Source: Bacteroidales bacterium (GTDB taxonomy: Bacteria; Bacteroidota; Bacteroidia; Bacteroidales; Bacteroidaceae). From it: a stretch of 58,211 bases of DNA. The DNA lies in NCBI GenBank assembly GCA_004554665.1, contig SFKY01000006.1, positions 1-58,211 of the forward strand, in the 5' to 3' direction. Shown here in pieces: positions 25,812 through 34,849 of this stretch (its first letter is position 1; each line of letters opens with the position of its first letter). The notes beneath the pieces were generated by a model. The model was not told where the DNA came from, ran no database searches, and saw nothing but the letters and a program-made list of their open reading frames with translations. The position numbers and the translations under genes were made by a program.

Positions 25812-25888
25812 GGGAAGACGGTAGGATTTTTCTTCTTTCGGAATTGCAAATTATCAGTATTTTCTTCCGTTTATTGGAAACAAAGTGT

Positions 25889-25896
25889 TATTTTTG
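25889..25896 (+). promoter_or_regulatory. -7 box of thrS
   Basis: TATTTTTG, about 30 bp before the ATG at 25927. An upstream in-frame start at 25885 is ruled out since it precedes the box. Confidence 0.65.
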
Positions 25897-25926
25897 CATC
25901 CGATTAAGAATAAACTAATTTGTATT

Positions 25927-27891
25927 ATGGTTAAAATCACATTTCCTGATGGCTCTGTGCGTGAATACGAAGAGGGCGTAACAGGGTTACAAATCGCCGA
26001 GAGCATCTCGCCGGCTCTCGCTCGCAACGTTGTATCTTGCGGTGTCAATGGTGAGACGGTAGAGCTCAATCGCCCCATCTACGAGGATGCTGCGATAGCT
26101 TTGTACAAGTTTGAGGATGAAGAGGGAAAGCACACATTCTGGCACACATCGGCCCATTTGCTGGCCGAGGCGCTGCAAGAGCTTTATCCGGGCATCCAGT
26201 TTGGCTTCGGCCCTGCTATCGAGAATGGCTTCTTCTATGATGTCATGCCGGCAGAAGGCCAGACCATATCAGAGAATGATTTCCCCAAGATAGAGGAAAA
26301 GATGCGTGAGCTGGCCAAGAAAAACGAGCCTGTGGTACGCAAAGAAGTTTCCAAGGCTGATGCGCTGCGTGAGTTCCATGCGGATGGCCAGGAATACAAG
26401 TGTGAGCATATCGAGCAGGATCTGGAGGATGGTACCATCTCCACCTATACACAAGGCAAGTTCACCGACTTGTGCCGCGGACCGCACTTGGTTTCCACCG
26501 GTGAGATCAAGGCCATCAAGATTACCAGCGTGGCCGGTGCTTTCTGGCGTGGCGATGCCAAGCGTGAGCAGATGACGCGTATCTATGGCATCACATTCCC
26601 CAAGAAGAAGATGCTCGACGAATATCTGCAGATGTTGGAAGAGGCCAAGAAGCGTGACCATCGTAAGATTGGCAAGGAGATGGAGCTCTTCTTCTTCTCC
26701 GACAGGGTGGGAAAGGGACTTCCCATGTGGCTTCCTAAGGGTACCGATCTGCGCATCCGCTTGCAGGAGATGCTGCGTAAGATACAGAAACGTTTCGGAT
26801 ACCAGGAGGTGATTACGCCGCACATCGGTTCCAAGAATCTTTATGTCACTTCCGGTCACTATGCCCACTACGGCAAAGACAGTTTCCAGCCCATCCATAC
26901 ACCGGAGGAAGAGGAAGAGTACATGCTCAAGCCGATGAACTGTCCGCACCATTGTGAGGTGTTTGCACACAAGCCCCGTTCGTATAAAGACCTTCCGTTG
27001 CGTGTGGCTGAGTTTGGTACGGTCTATCGTTATGAGAAGAGCGGCGAGTTGCACGGCCTTACCCGCGTGCGTTCGTTCACGCAGGACGATGCGCATATCT
27101 TCTGCCGTCCCGATCAGGTGAAGGGCGAGTTCCTGCGCGTCATGGACATCATCCAGACGGTGTTCAAGGTGTTCCAGTTCGATAACTTTGAGGCTCAAAT
27201 CAGTCTCCGTGATCCTAACGACAAGGAGAAATACATTGGTTCGGACGAGGTTTGGGAAGAGAGTGAGACCGCTATCAAGGAGGCTTGTGCCGAGAAAGGA
27301 CTCGATGCACGCATCGAGTATGGCGAGGCAGCTTTCTACGGTCCCAAGCTCGACTTCATGGTCAAGGATGCCATTGGTCGTCGCTGGCAGTTGGGTACCA
27401 TTCAGGTGGACTATAACTTGCCTGCCCGTTTCAAGTTGGAGTACACGGCAGAAGACAACACCAAAAAGACACCCGTCATGGTACACCGTGCGCCGTTCGG
27501 GTCGCTGGAGCGCTTTACCGCCGTGCTGATTGAGCATACAGCCGGTCACTTCCCCTTGTGGCTGACACCTGATCAGGTGGCTATCCTTCCCATTTCTGAG
27601 AAGTACAATGACTATGCACGCAAGGTTGCTAAATATTTGGACAATGCAGGTGTACGTGCCACGGTCGACGACCGCAACGAGAAGATCGGCCGCAAGATAC
27701 GTGACAATGAGCTCAAGCGTGTTCCCTACATGGTAGTGGTCGGCGAGAAAGAGGCCGCAGAAGGTTTGGTAAGCATGCGCAAGCAGGGTGGCGGCGAGCA
27801 AGCCACCATGTCGCTCGCAGATTTTGCCAAGCGTATCAACGATGAGGTAGCAGAGCAGTTGGCTGCGACCAGCATTGAGCCTCAAGACTAA
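25927..27891 (+). CDS. thrS: Threonyl-tRNA synthetase
   Basis: 654 residues from the ATG at 25927. It charges tRNA(Thr). The TGS domain is at about 1-61 (VKITFPDGSVREYEEGVTG). The editing domain follows, with HTSAHLLAEALQELYP and the GPHLVSTGEI region. The class II catalytic core has MNCPHHCEVF with zinc ligands near 338 and RVRSFTQDDAHIF. The anticodon-binding domain ends the protein. A terminator separates it from infC, but only 90 bp lie between them, in the usual thrS-infC-rpmI-rplT order. Confidence 0.97.
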   Translation: MVKITFPDGSVREYEEGVTGLQIAESISPALARNVVSCGVNGETVELNRPIYEDAAIALYKFEDEEGKHTFWHTSAHLLAEALQELYPGIQFGFGPAIENGFFYDVMPAEGQTISENDFPKIEEKMRELAKKNEPVVRKEVSKADALREFHADGQEYKCEHIEQDLEDGTISTYTQGKFTDLCRGPHLVSTGEIKAIKITSVAGAFWRGDAKREQMTRIYGITFPKKKMLDEYLQMLEEAKKRDHRKIGKEMELFFFSDRVGKGLPMWLPKGTDLRIRLQEMLRKIQKRFGYQEVITPHIGSKNLYVTSGHYAHYGKDSFQPIHTPEEEEEYMLKPMNCPHHCEVFAHKPRSYKDLPLRVAEFGTVYRYEKSGELHGLTRVRSFTQDDAHIFCRPDQVKGEFLRVMDIIQTVFKVFQFDNFEAQISLRDPNDKEKYIGSDEVWEESETAIKEACAEKGLDARIEYGEAAFYGPKLDFMVKDAIGRRWQLGTIQVDYNLPARFKLEYTAEDNTKKTPVMVHRAPFGSLERFTAVLIEHTAGHFPLWLTPDQVAILPISEKYNDYARKVAKYLDNAGVRATVDDRNEKIGRKIRDNELKRVPYMVVVGEKEAAEGLVSMRKQGGGEQATMSLADFAKRINDEVAEQLAATSIEPQD

Positions 27892-27914
27892 AAATATTTT
27901 TTACATCTTTTATA

Positions 27915-27951
27915 AATAATCGGGGATTAATTTTGTTGATTCCCGATTATT
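27915..27951 (+). terminator. Terminator between thrS and infC
   Basis: AATAATCGGG (27915-27924) pairs with CCCGATTATT (27942-27951), followed by TTG. The infC promoter box begins 4 bp later. Confidence 0.65.
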
Positions 27952-27954
27952 TTG

Positions 27955-27962
27955 TAATTTTG
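27955..27962 (+). promoter_or_regulatory. -7 box of infC-rpmI-rplT
   Basis: TAATTTTG. The infC ATG is only 25 bp further, so there is no room for the long L20-controlled leader known from other phyla. Confidence 0.65.
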
Positions 27963-27987
27963 CAGCCGCTAATGATAATATAGTTGG

Positions 27988-28671
27988 ATGAAGAATGACA
28001 AAATGAAGAATCAGTACCGCGTGAATGAGCAGATTCATGTACGGGAAGTTCGTATTGTAGGTGAAGACGGGTCAGAGGTAATGCCCACACGAAAGGCTTT
28101 GGATTTGGCTCGCCAGCAGGGAGTTGACCTTGTAGAAATCTCCCCCAATGCCCAGCCGCCAGTTTGTCGCTTGATCGACTATTCCAAGTTCCTTTACCAG
28201 CAGAAGAAGCGGCAGAAGGAAATGAAGCAGAAGCAGGTTAAAGTTGAGGTAAAGGAGATTCGGTTCGGTCCTCAGACCGATGAGCACGACTATCAGTTCA
28301 AGCTGAAGCATGCACAAGAGTTCCTCCTCGATGGCAACAAGGTTCGTGCGTATGTGTTCTTCCGCGGACGCTCCATTCTTTTCAAGGAACAGGGTGAGGT
28401 TCTCCTTCTCCGTTTTGCCAATGATTTGGAAGAGTACGGTAAGGTAGAGTCGATGCCCGCGCTCGAAGGCAAGAAGATGTTCTTGTACCTTGCTCCCAAA
28501 AAAGCAAGAGTGGTCAAGAAGAGTCAGCAGAAGCGTGACCGTGAGGCAGAAGAGGCAGCGGCAAAGTCGGCCAATGTGGAGGCTGAAGAAGCACCCAAGA
28601 CCGATGGAGGGCTCTTCGGTAATGCGAAGAACGGTGTAGAGGCGCTGAAGAAACTCACTAACGAAGAATAA
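27988..28671 (+). CDS. infC: Translation initiation factor IF-3
   Basis: 227 residues, about 45 longer than E. coli IF-3. The N-terminal domain opens YRVNEQIHVREVRIVGEDGS, the linker is KKRQKEMKQKQVKVEVKEIR, and the C-terminal domain includes GRSILFKEQGEVLL. After residue ~175 there is an Ala/Glu-rich extension (EAEEAAAKSANVEAEEAP then GLFGNAKNGVEAL), as in other Bacteroidetes IF-3. It starts with ATG, unlike the rare AUU start of E. coli. It has its own promoter and leads the ribosomal gene pair. Confidence 0.97.
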   Translation: MKNDKMKNQYRVNEQIHVREVRIVGEDGSEVMPTRKALDLARQQGVDLVEISPNAQPPVCRLIDYSKFLYQQKKRQKEMKQKQVKVEVKEIRFGPQTDEHDYQFKLKHAQEFLLDGNKVRAYVFFRGRSILFKEQGEVLLLRFANDLEEYGKVESMPALEGKKMFLYLAPKKARVVKKSQQKRDREAEEAAAKSANVEAEEAPKTDGGLFGNAKNGVEALKKLTNEE

Positions 28672-28753
28672 AAAAAACATAGTGTGCGTAACGTCCTGGT
28701 ATATACGTTACCACCTATATTATAACAATAACTCTTTAAAATTAAAACAAAAA

Positions 28754-28951
28754 ATGCCAAAAGTAAAGACAAACTCCGGTGCAAAGAAGAGATTCTCCTT
28801 TACCGGTACAGGTAAGATCAAGAGACATCATGCTTACCACAGTCACATCCTGACTAAGAAGACAAAGAAACAGAAGAGAAATCTGGTACACGAGACATTG
28901 GTTGACCGCAGCAACATGAAGCAGGTGCGCGACCTTCTTTGCCTCCGTTAA
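28754..28951 (+). CDS. rpmI: Ribosomal protein bL35
   Basis: 65 residues from the ATG at 28754 (MPKVKTNSGAKKRFSFTGTG), the standard length and start. Upstream in-frame codons do not encode family sequence. It lies 82 bp after infC and 40 bp before rplT. Confidence 0.97.
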   Translation: MPKVKTNSGAKKRFSFTGTGKIKRHHAYHSHILTKKTKKQKRNLVHETLVDRSNMKQVRDLLCLR

Positions 28952-28991
28952 TTAATTAAACTTTTTAGTCGAACTTTTAAAGAAAAAAATT

Positions 28992-29336
28992 ATGCCAAGA
29001 TCAGTTAATCACGTTGCATCAAAAGCAAAAAGAACAAGAATTCTGAAGCTCACTAAAGGTTATTTTGGAGCAAGAAAGAATGTCTGGACCGTAGCTAAGA
29101 ACACTTGGGAGAAGGGTCTTACCTATGCCTATCGTGACCGTCGTAACAAGAAGCGCACATTCCGTGCACTCTGGATTCAGCGTATCAATGCCGCTGCACG
29201 TCTGCAGGACATGAGCTACAGCCAGTTGATGGGCGCATTGCACAAGGCCGGTATCGAGATCAACCGTAAGGTGCTCGCTGACCTCGCTGTCAACAACCCC
29301 GAAGCTTTCAAGGCTATCGTAGACAAGGTAAAATAA
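28992..29336 (+). CDS. rplT: Ribosomal protein bL20
   Basis: 114 residues, full length (MPRSVNHVASKAKRTRILKL to the C-terminal VDKVK). It is an early-assembling 50S protein. It is last in the infC-rpmI-rplT unit and is followed by a strong terminator. Confidence 0.97.
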   Translation: MPRSVNHVASKAKRTRILKLTKGYFGARKNVWTVAKNTWEKGLTYAYRDRRNKKRTFRALWIQRINAAARLQDMSYSQLMGALHKAGIEINRKVLADLAVNNPEAFKAIVDKVK

Positions 29337-29383
29337 ACATGCAGATATGGGGTTGACCGTTCGCCGGAAGCCCTGCATCATAA

Positions 29384-29431
29384 GACCAAAGGGTCATCGT
29401 TCGGAAGAATGGTGGCCCTTTGGTCTTTTTT
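29384..29431 (+). terminator. Rho-independent terminator of infC-rpmI-rplT
   Basis: Perfect 10-bp arms GACCAAAGGG (29384-29393) and CCCTTTGGTC (29416-29425) followed by six T. Confidence 0.9.
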
Positions 29432-29448
29432 AGTGGCTTTTGATGGGA

Positions 29449-29554
29449 GGAAGAGTGGCGTTTGGTGAGCGTATCGCAAATGGAGTACGGTCGTATCGCA
29501 AATGGAATACGAGCGTACTCCAATTGCGATACGCTCGTACTCCATTTGCCGGTA
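29449..29554. repeat. 22-bp periodic array of a second sequence type
   Basis: Four 18-bp units start at 29471, 29493, 29515 and 29537, exactly 22 bp apart. The first two read GTATCGCAAATGGAGTAC and GTATCGCAAATGGAATAC. The next two are reverse-complement copies (GTACTCCAATTGCGATAC and GTACTCCATTTGCCGGTA). The set folds into one long hairpin. One period upstream, at 29449, the sequence GGAAGAGTGGCGTTTGG resembles a worn unit of the other array family (compare CTAAAGGTGGCGTTTAG at 38585). Confidence 0.85.
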
Positions 29555-29609
29555 GGTCACTATATAGGGCAAAACGGAAGGCCGAAAGCCCTATACACAC
29601 AGGAAGTTG

Positions 29610-30758
29610 TTATTTCTCGATGATTCGGAATTGGCCGTCGCCAATACCCGGCTGCATGACTGTAGGATAGAACTTCACGCATACGGCGCGGTCCACGGCG
29701 ATGTCCTGTCCGGTATCGGTAAGCATGCCGGTGGCCTTGTCGATGCTGAATACCTGTATACGGTTCTCGTCCCTACTGGCACAGAGCAGGAATTTGCCGT
29801 TGGGAGTGATGTTGAAATGACGTGGGTGCTTGCCCGTGGGCTGATAACCGACGCGGGTAAGTTTGCCTGTGGCACGGTCTATGCGGAAGATGGCGATACC
29901 ATCGTTCTTGAGTCGGCAACTTGCGTAGAGGAATTTGCCGTCGGGCGACACATGTATGTCAGCGCCTCCGTGTCCGTTGGCCGTGTCGGCGGCTATTTCC
30001 TGTATCGGGCGCACCTTGCCGTAGTTCCATCCATAGACCGATACTTTGCCCGACATCTCGCTCATGACATAGAAGAAGCGGCTGTCGGTGCTGAAGGTGA
30101 TGTGGCGCGGACCCGAACCGGCAGGCAACGTGGCGGCAACACCTGCCTCCTTGATGCTCTCCATGCCGGTGATCTCATACTTCAGGATGCGGTCAGCGCT
30201 GAAGTCGGTGGCCAGCACATAGCTGCCATCGGGTGTAAAGCAGGCGGCGTGCATGTGCGCCTGTTGCTGGTTGGGCATGTAGGTGCCGCCGGTGGTTCCC
30301 TTAAACTGTGCCGACATAGCCCCTAAAGTACCATCCAGATTGACGGGAAAGAGACTCATGGAGCCTCCCGTGTAGTTGGCTGTGAGCAGGAAGTTGTCAT
30401 TGGTCTCCACATAGCAGGGGTCGGCCCCTTGGGTGGGCTGCGTATTGAGCAGTTTCATCTTGCCCGTGGTGCTGTCGAAAGCAATGGCGCTCACGCTGGC
30501 CTTCTCGTCCGAGGTTTCGCTTACGGCGTAGATGGTCTTACCATCACCTGCCACGGTGAGAAACGAGGGGTTGGCAAGCGCCAGGGTATCGATGGGTGAG
30601 GCTTTGCCCGTCTGTTGGTCAAACTGGTACGTGTACACACCCTTGCTCTGGCCATTGGTATAGGTGCCGACAATGAGCTTGATGTTTTCTTGTGCGGTGG
30701 CAGCCGTACCCATCATGAGCAGGGCGCTGGCCAGCAGTGTCTTGTAGCTATTTTTCAT
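29610..30758 (-). CDS. Exported lactonase-family seven-bladed beta-propeller protein
   Basis: 382 residues with a signal peptide (residues 1-22, ending TATAQ). The rest is a beta propeller of the 6-phosphogluconolactonase (YbhE/Pgl) type. Blade motifs are VGTYTNGQSKGVYTYQFD, ADPCYVETNDNFLLTANYTGGSMSLFPV, GHGGADIHVSPDGKFLYASCRL and GKHPRHFNITPNGKFLLCA. A periplasmic place makes a pentose-phosphate role doubtful; it may act on another lactone. It has a promoter box at 30811-30818. Confidence 0.88.
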   Translation of the reverse strand: MKNSYKTLLASALLMMGTAATAQENIKLIVGTYTNGQSKGVYTYQFDQQTGKASPIDTLALANPSFLTVAGDGKTIYAVSETSDEKASVSAIAFDSTTGKMKLLNTQPTQGADPCYVETNDNFLLTANYTGGSMSLFPVNLDGTLGAMSAQFKGTTGGTYMPNQQQAHMHAACFTPDGSYVLATDFSADRILKYEITGMESIKEAGVAATLPAGSGPRHITFSTDSRFFYVMSEMSGKVSVYGWNYGKVRPIQEIAADTANGHGGADIHVSPDGKFLYASCRLKNDGIAIFRIDRATGKLTRVGYQPTGKHPRHFNITPNGKFLLCASRDENRIQVFSIDKATGMLTDTGQDIAVDRAVCVKFYPTVMQPGIGDGQFRIIEK

Positions 30759-30810
30759 ACGTTTCTAATTGTTGGATTTATCTGTTTGTAGGGTCATTCT
30801 TTGTCGAATA

Positions 30811-30818
30811 CAAAGGTA
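30811..30818 (-). promoter_or_regulatory. -7 box of the lactonase gene
   Basis: The minus strand reads TACCTTTG, about 53 bp upstream of the ATG at 30758. Confidence 0.6.
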
Positions 30819-30902
30819 GTCATTGTGGATAACAATGCCAAATGTTGGTTGTCAATTAACATTTTCCTTAAAAAATAAGGCCGTGTCTTGTCTGTTTCGG
30901 AA

Positions 30903-30910
30903 TAGTTTTG
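30903..30910 (+). promoter_or_regulatory. Possible -7 box for the small membrane protein gene
   Basis: TAGTTTTG, about 110 bp upstream of the ATG at 31021. A TAACTTGC element follows directly and could be the true box. Confidence 0.4.
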
Positions 30911-31020
30911 TAACTTGCAGGCGCAATCTCCGCCACAGTGTGCGGTGTAGCTCATAAGGTTGCTGTCTGCGCATGATATTACATGATGCGTAGCGGCTGA
31001 CCGATGCGGACAAAACATGT

Positions 31021-31374
31021 ATGATGGAACAAGAATTTGAGGAATATTGGCAGCGCCACAACCAGCAGCTGCTGACACGGGCTCCCCGCCATCTGGCAGA
31101 GGAGCGTGCCAAGAGTGTGAAGATGAATACGGCGGGCGACTGGCTGTTGCTGTTGTTTCCCGTAGTGGTGATTTTTTGGTTGCAGGAGCTGCATCTTGTG
31201 GCCTCCGAGCTGTTGAATCTCCTCTTGTCGTTGGTGGTGGGTGTAGTCGTGCTGGTGCTATGCCAGATGGCAAAACCTTACGTGACGGGCAAACGGTCGG
31301 TGGCCGACATCGATGCCGACATCAAGCAGCATTTTTACGAAGAATACAGACGCACGGGCAAGTTGGAGCCGTAA
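31021..31374 (+). CDS. Small two-helix membrane protein of unknown function
   Basis: 117 residues (a second ATG follows directly at 31024). A charged N-terminus (residues 1-36) precedes two membrane segments at about 41-57 and 62-82, and a charged C-terminal tail with DIDADIKQHFYEEYRRTG. The layout, with both ends probably in the cytoplasm, recalls small regulators that sit beside sigma factors, but no sigma gene is next to it. Family not recognised. It is a single gene that converges with hemW. Confidence 0.7.
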   Translation: MMEQEFEEYWQRHNQQLLTRAPRHLAEERAKSVKMNTAGDWLLLLFPVVVIFWLQELHLVASELLNLLLSLVVGVVVLVLCQMAKPYVTGKRSVADIDADIKQHFYEEYRRTGKLEP

Positions 31375-31388
31375 GGAGCATACGGCGG

Positions 31389-32492
31389 TCAGACATACAT
31401 GAGGTCTGCCATGATGCTGTCTGATACATAGATGCCTTGGCGGGTAAGGTGCAGTTGGCCCTGCTCCATATCCAGCAGTCCCCGGTCTATGTAGGGCTGG
31501 GCTTGCCGTAGCAGGTGCTCACGATAGGGTGGGGTGAGCGTATGGACATTGATACCCTCACGGGTGCGTAGGGCCGTGGTCACCAGGTCGTCGTAGCGGG
31601 TGGCCTCGTCTATGGTCTCCGCTTCGCAGGGTATGCGCCCTTCCTCAATGGCCGAGAGATAAGCTTCCAGATTGGGCACATTCCATTGGCGGGTCTGTCG
31701 GTCATAAGAGTGGGCGGCAGCCCCTATGCCTATGTAGGGTATCTCGTGCCAATAACTGCTGTTGTGCCGGCTTCGGAATCCGGGTAGGGCAAAGTTGCTG
31801 ATTTCGTAGTGCTCATACCCGGCTGCAGCGAGTCGGTCGGTCAGCGTGTCGTACATGTTGAGCGACAGTTCTTCGTCTATCTCCTCGATGGCACCCTCAT
31901 CCAGCATGCGGTAGAGCGGGGTGCCCTCCTCGTACATGAGCGAGTAGGCCGAGATATGCTCCACCTGCAGTGCGAGCGCATGGTCGATATCGTTTTGCCA
32001 CTCGTCGAGCGTCTCTCCCGGAAACCCGAATATCAGGTCTATACTCACATTTCTGATTCCCATTGCTCTCAGTCGGCTCACGGCCTCGTCCACCTGTCGG
32101 GCGCTGTGACGGCGGCGGATGAAGTGCAGTCGCCCGTCATTGAAGGTCTGTGCGCCCATGCTCACCCTGTTGACGGGTGCCGGCAGTGCGAAGTGTGGAC
32201 TGCAAACATCGTCTGGATTGCACTCGATGGTCACTTCTGCATTTGGGGCTATGGGGTACACCTTATATATATAATGAAACAGGAGCTCCAACTGCTCCCG
32301 AGAGAGTGTGCTGGGCGTGCCTCCGCCCAGATACACCGTCTCTATCTGTCCCGAGGTGAGAGGCCGGAGCTGCATCTCCCGGCACAGCGCTTCTACGTAC
32401 CGTTGGCGCAGCGGTGACAGTGTGGTGCTGTAAAACCCACAATACAGGCAACGTGACGTACAGAAGGGAATATGTATGTATAATCCTGCCAT
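31389..32492 (-). CDS. hemW: Radical SAM heme chaperone HemW
   Basis: 367 residues. The radical SAM cluster motif CTSRCLYC gives Cys11, Cys15 and Cys18, preceded by YIHIPF as in HemW and HemN. The ETVYLGGGTPSTLS block and NRVSMGAQTFNDGRL are typical of HemW, which delivers heme to respiratory enzymes and is not a coproporphyrinogen oxidase. The C-terminal HemN_C-like domain is present. The promoter box at 32503-32510 leaves almost no leader. Confidence 0.93.
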   Translation of the reverse strand: MAGLYIHIPFCTSRCLYCGFYSTTLSPLRQRYVEALCREMQLRPLTSGQIETVYLGGGTPSTLSREQLELLFHYIYKVYPIAPNAEVTIECNPDDVCSPHFALPAPVNRVSMGAQTFNDGRLHFIRRRHSARQVDEAVSRLRAMGIRNVSIDLIFGFPGETLDEWQNDIDHALALQVEHISAYSLMYEEGTPLYRMLDEGAIEEIDEELSLNMYDTLTDRLAAAGYEHYEISNFALPGFRSRHNSSYWHEIPYIGIGAAAHSYDRQTRQWNVPNLEAYLSAIEEGRIPCEAETIDEATRYDDLVTTALRTREGINVHTLTPPYREHLLRQAQPYIDRGLLDMEQGQLHLTRQGIYVSDSIMADLMYV

Positions 32493-32502
32493 AATTTTGC
32501 CA

Positions 32503-32510
32503 CAAAATTA
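32503..32510 (-). promoter_or_regulatory. -7 box of hemW
   Basis: The minus strand reads TAATTTTG, 10 bp before the ATG at 32492, so the mRNA leader is very short. Confidence 0.55.
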
Positions 32511-32653
32511 CTAATAAGTTTAAAAAGTTTGTCGATTTTATGGATTTTCTTTTGGCGTTTTGTTTAAAAATACCTACCTTTATCGTCGTTATAGTCACCA
32601 GATGGTGCCAGACCCAGAACTAAGAACTTTACTAATTACTTAAATCTTTTGAT

Positions 32654-34816
32654 ATGAGAGTATATCAGACAAATGAAATCAAGAACATCGCGCTGCTTGG
32701 CAGTGCGGGCAGCGGCAAGACCACACTTGCCGAGAGTATGCTTTTCGAAGCAGGTATCATCAAGCGTCGCGGAACAGTCGAGGCCAAGAATACGGTGAGC
32801 GACTATTTCCCCGTGGAGCAGGAATACGGTTATTCTGTGTTCCCCACAGTCTTCCATGTGGAGTGGAACAACAAGAAGCTGAATATCATCGACTGCCCGG
32901 GTGCCGACGATTTTGTGGGGGGTGCCATCACTGCCCTCAACGTGACCGATGAGGCTGTGATACTCATCAACGGACAGTATGGTCCTGAGGTGGGTACCCA
33001 GAACTGTTTCAGATATACCGAGAAGCTGAAGAAGCCCGTCATCTTCCTTGTTAACCAGTTGGATTCAGACAAGTGCGATTTTGAGAATATCATCAATACC
33101 ATGCAGGAGATCTATGGCAGCAAGTGCGTCCAGATACAGTATCCCATCGAGACGGGCAACGGATTCAATGCCCTGATCGATGTGCTCCTGATGAAGAAGT
33201 ACAGCTGGAAGCCCGAGGGTGGAGCTCCCATTATCGAGGAGATTCCGGCCGAGGAGATGGACAAGGCTATGGAGCTGCACAAGACCCTGGTAGAGGCTGC
33301 TGCTGAGAACGACGAGACCTTGATGGAGAAATTCTTTGAGGAGGAGACGCTGACCGAAGACGAGTTGCGCGAGGGCATCCGCAAGGGTCTGGTGACCCGT
33401 AGCATCTTCCCCGTGTTCTGTGTTTGTGCAGGCAAGGATATGGGCGTACGCCGTCTGATGGAATTCTTGGGCAATGTAGTGCCCTTTGTCAGCGAGATGC
33501 CCAAGGTGCACAACACCCGTGGTGAGGAGGTTGACCCCGTGAGCGACGGTCCCGAGAGCCTCTATTTCTTCAAGACCGGTGTGGAGCCGCATATCGGCGA
33601 GGTATCTTACTTCAAGGTAATGAGCGGTTCGGTGAAGCCGGGCGACGACTTGGCCAATGCCGACCGTGGCTCCAAGGAGCGTATCGGTACCATCTACGCT
33701 TGTGCAGGTGCCAACCGTATCGCTGTGGACCAGTTGAATGCCGGAGACATCGGCTGTACCGTGAAGCTGAAAGACGTGAAGACAGGCAACACCCTCAATG
33801 GCAAGGATTGTGAGTGGCGTTTCGACTTTATCAAATATCCCAATTCGAAGTATTCGCGTGCCATCCGTACCGTCAATGCCCAGGATATGGAAAAACTGAT
33901 GGTGGCATTGGTAAAGATGCGTCAGGAAGATCCCACATGGGTGGTAGAGCAGAGCAAGGAGTTGCGCCAGACCATCGTACATGGCCAGGGTGAGTTCCAT
34001 CTCCGTACCCTCAAGTGGCGTTTGGAGAACAACGAGAAGCTCAACGTGGTGTTTGATGAGCCGCACATTCCTTATCGCGAGACCATTACCAAGAAGGCGC
34101 GTGCCGACTATCGTCACAAGAAACAGAGTGGTGGTGCAGGCCAGTTTGGCGAAGTACACTTGATAGTGGAGCCTTATGCAGACGGAATGCCCGATCCTAC
34201 AAGCTTCAACTTTGGCGGACAAGAGTTCAAGATGAACGTCAAGGGCCGTCAGGAAGTAGCACTGGAGTGGGGAGGCAAGCTCGTTTTCATCAATTCTGTA
34301 GTGGGTGGTGCCATTGATACACGCTTTATGCCCGCTATCCTTAAGGGTGTGATGGACTGTATGGAGCGTGGCCCGCTTACCGGTAGCTATGCCCGCGATG
34401 TGCGCGTTATCGTCTATGATGGAAAGATGCACCCGGTAGACTCCAACGAAATCTCGTTTACGCTGGCTGCCCGCCATGCGTTCTCTGAGGCGTTCAAGAA
34501 CGCAGGTCCGAAGATTCTTGAGCCTATCTATGACCTTGAGGTCTATGTGCCGTCAGACTATATGGGCGATGTCATGAGCGACTTGCAAGGCCGTCGTGCC
34601 CTCATTATGGGTATGGAGTCGGAGGCTGGCTATCAGAAACTGCAGGCCAAGATACCTTTGAAAGAGCTTTCCAACTACTCTATCTCGCTCAGTAGCTTGA
34701 CAGGTGGACGTGCTTCGTTCTCGACCAAGTTCGCCAGCTACGAACTTGTGCCCAATGATATCCAGAGCAAGCTCATTGCCGAGCATGAGGCCGAACAGAA
34801 AGAAGAGGATGAATAA
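32654..34816 (+). CDS. EF-G2-type translation elongation factor with degenerate GTPase motifs
   Basis: 720 residues with all five EF-G domains. Domain I keeps the P-loop GSAGSGKT (16-23) but has lost two catalytic features. The G3 motif is CPGADD (81-86), with Ala84 where translational GTPases have the catalytic His. The switch I RGITI is replaced by EYGYSVF (58-64). G4 is NQLD (134-137) instead of NKxD. Domains II-V look intact, for example the domain IV start KKQSGGAGQFGEVHL and the domain V LQGRRALIMGME. This matches the Bacteroides EF-G2 paralog reported to support translocation without GTP hydrolysis. It is a single-gene unit with a terminator right behind it. A TACCTTTA element lies about 80 bp upstream. 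Confidence 0.93.
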   Translation: MRVYQTNEIKNIALLGSAGSGKTTLAESMLFEAGIIKRRGTVEAKNTVSDYFPVEQEYGYSVFPTVFHVEWNNKKLNIIDCPGADDFVGGAITALNVTDEAVILINGQYGPEVGTQNCFRYTEKLKKPVIFLVNQLDSDKCDFENIINTMQEIYGSKCVQIQYPIETGNGFNALIDVLLMKKYSWKPEGGAPIIEEIPAEEMDKAMELHKTLVEAAAENDETLMEKFFEEETLTEDELREGIRKGLVTRSIFPVFCVCAGKDMGVRRLMEFLGNVVPFVSEMPKVHNTRGEEVDPVSDGPESLYFFKTGVEPHIGEVSYFKVMSGSVKPGDDLANADRGSKERIGTIYACAGANRIAVDQLNAGDIGCTVKLKDVKTGNTLNGKDCEWRFDFIKYPNSKYSRAIRTVNAQDMEKLMVALVKMRQEDPTWVVEQSKELRQTIVHGQGEFHLRTLKWRLENNEKLNVVFDEPHIPYRETITKKARADYRHKKQSGGAGQFGEVHLIVEPYADGMPDPTSFNFGGQEFKMNVKGRQEVALEWGGKLVFINSVVGGAIDTRFMPAILKGVMDCMERGPLTGSYARDVRVIVYDGKMHPVDSNEISFTLAARHAFSEAFKNAGPKILEPIYDLEVYVPSDYMGDVMSDLQGRRALIMGMESEAGYQKLQAKIPLKELSNYSISLSSLTGGRASFSTKFASYELVPNDIQSKLIAEHEAEQKEEDE

Positions 34817-34849
34817 CCCTTTGTGCGTAGGCGCATGACAGATATGGTG

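Noticed and set aside
29337..29383. ATGCAG/CTGCAT pairing after rplT as a separate regulatory RNA
   Set aside because: Only 6 bp of stem with a long loop; the true terminator follows right after.
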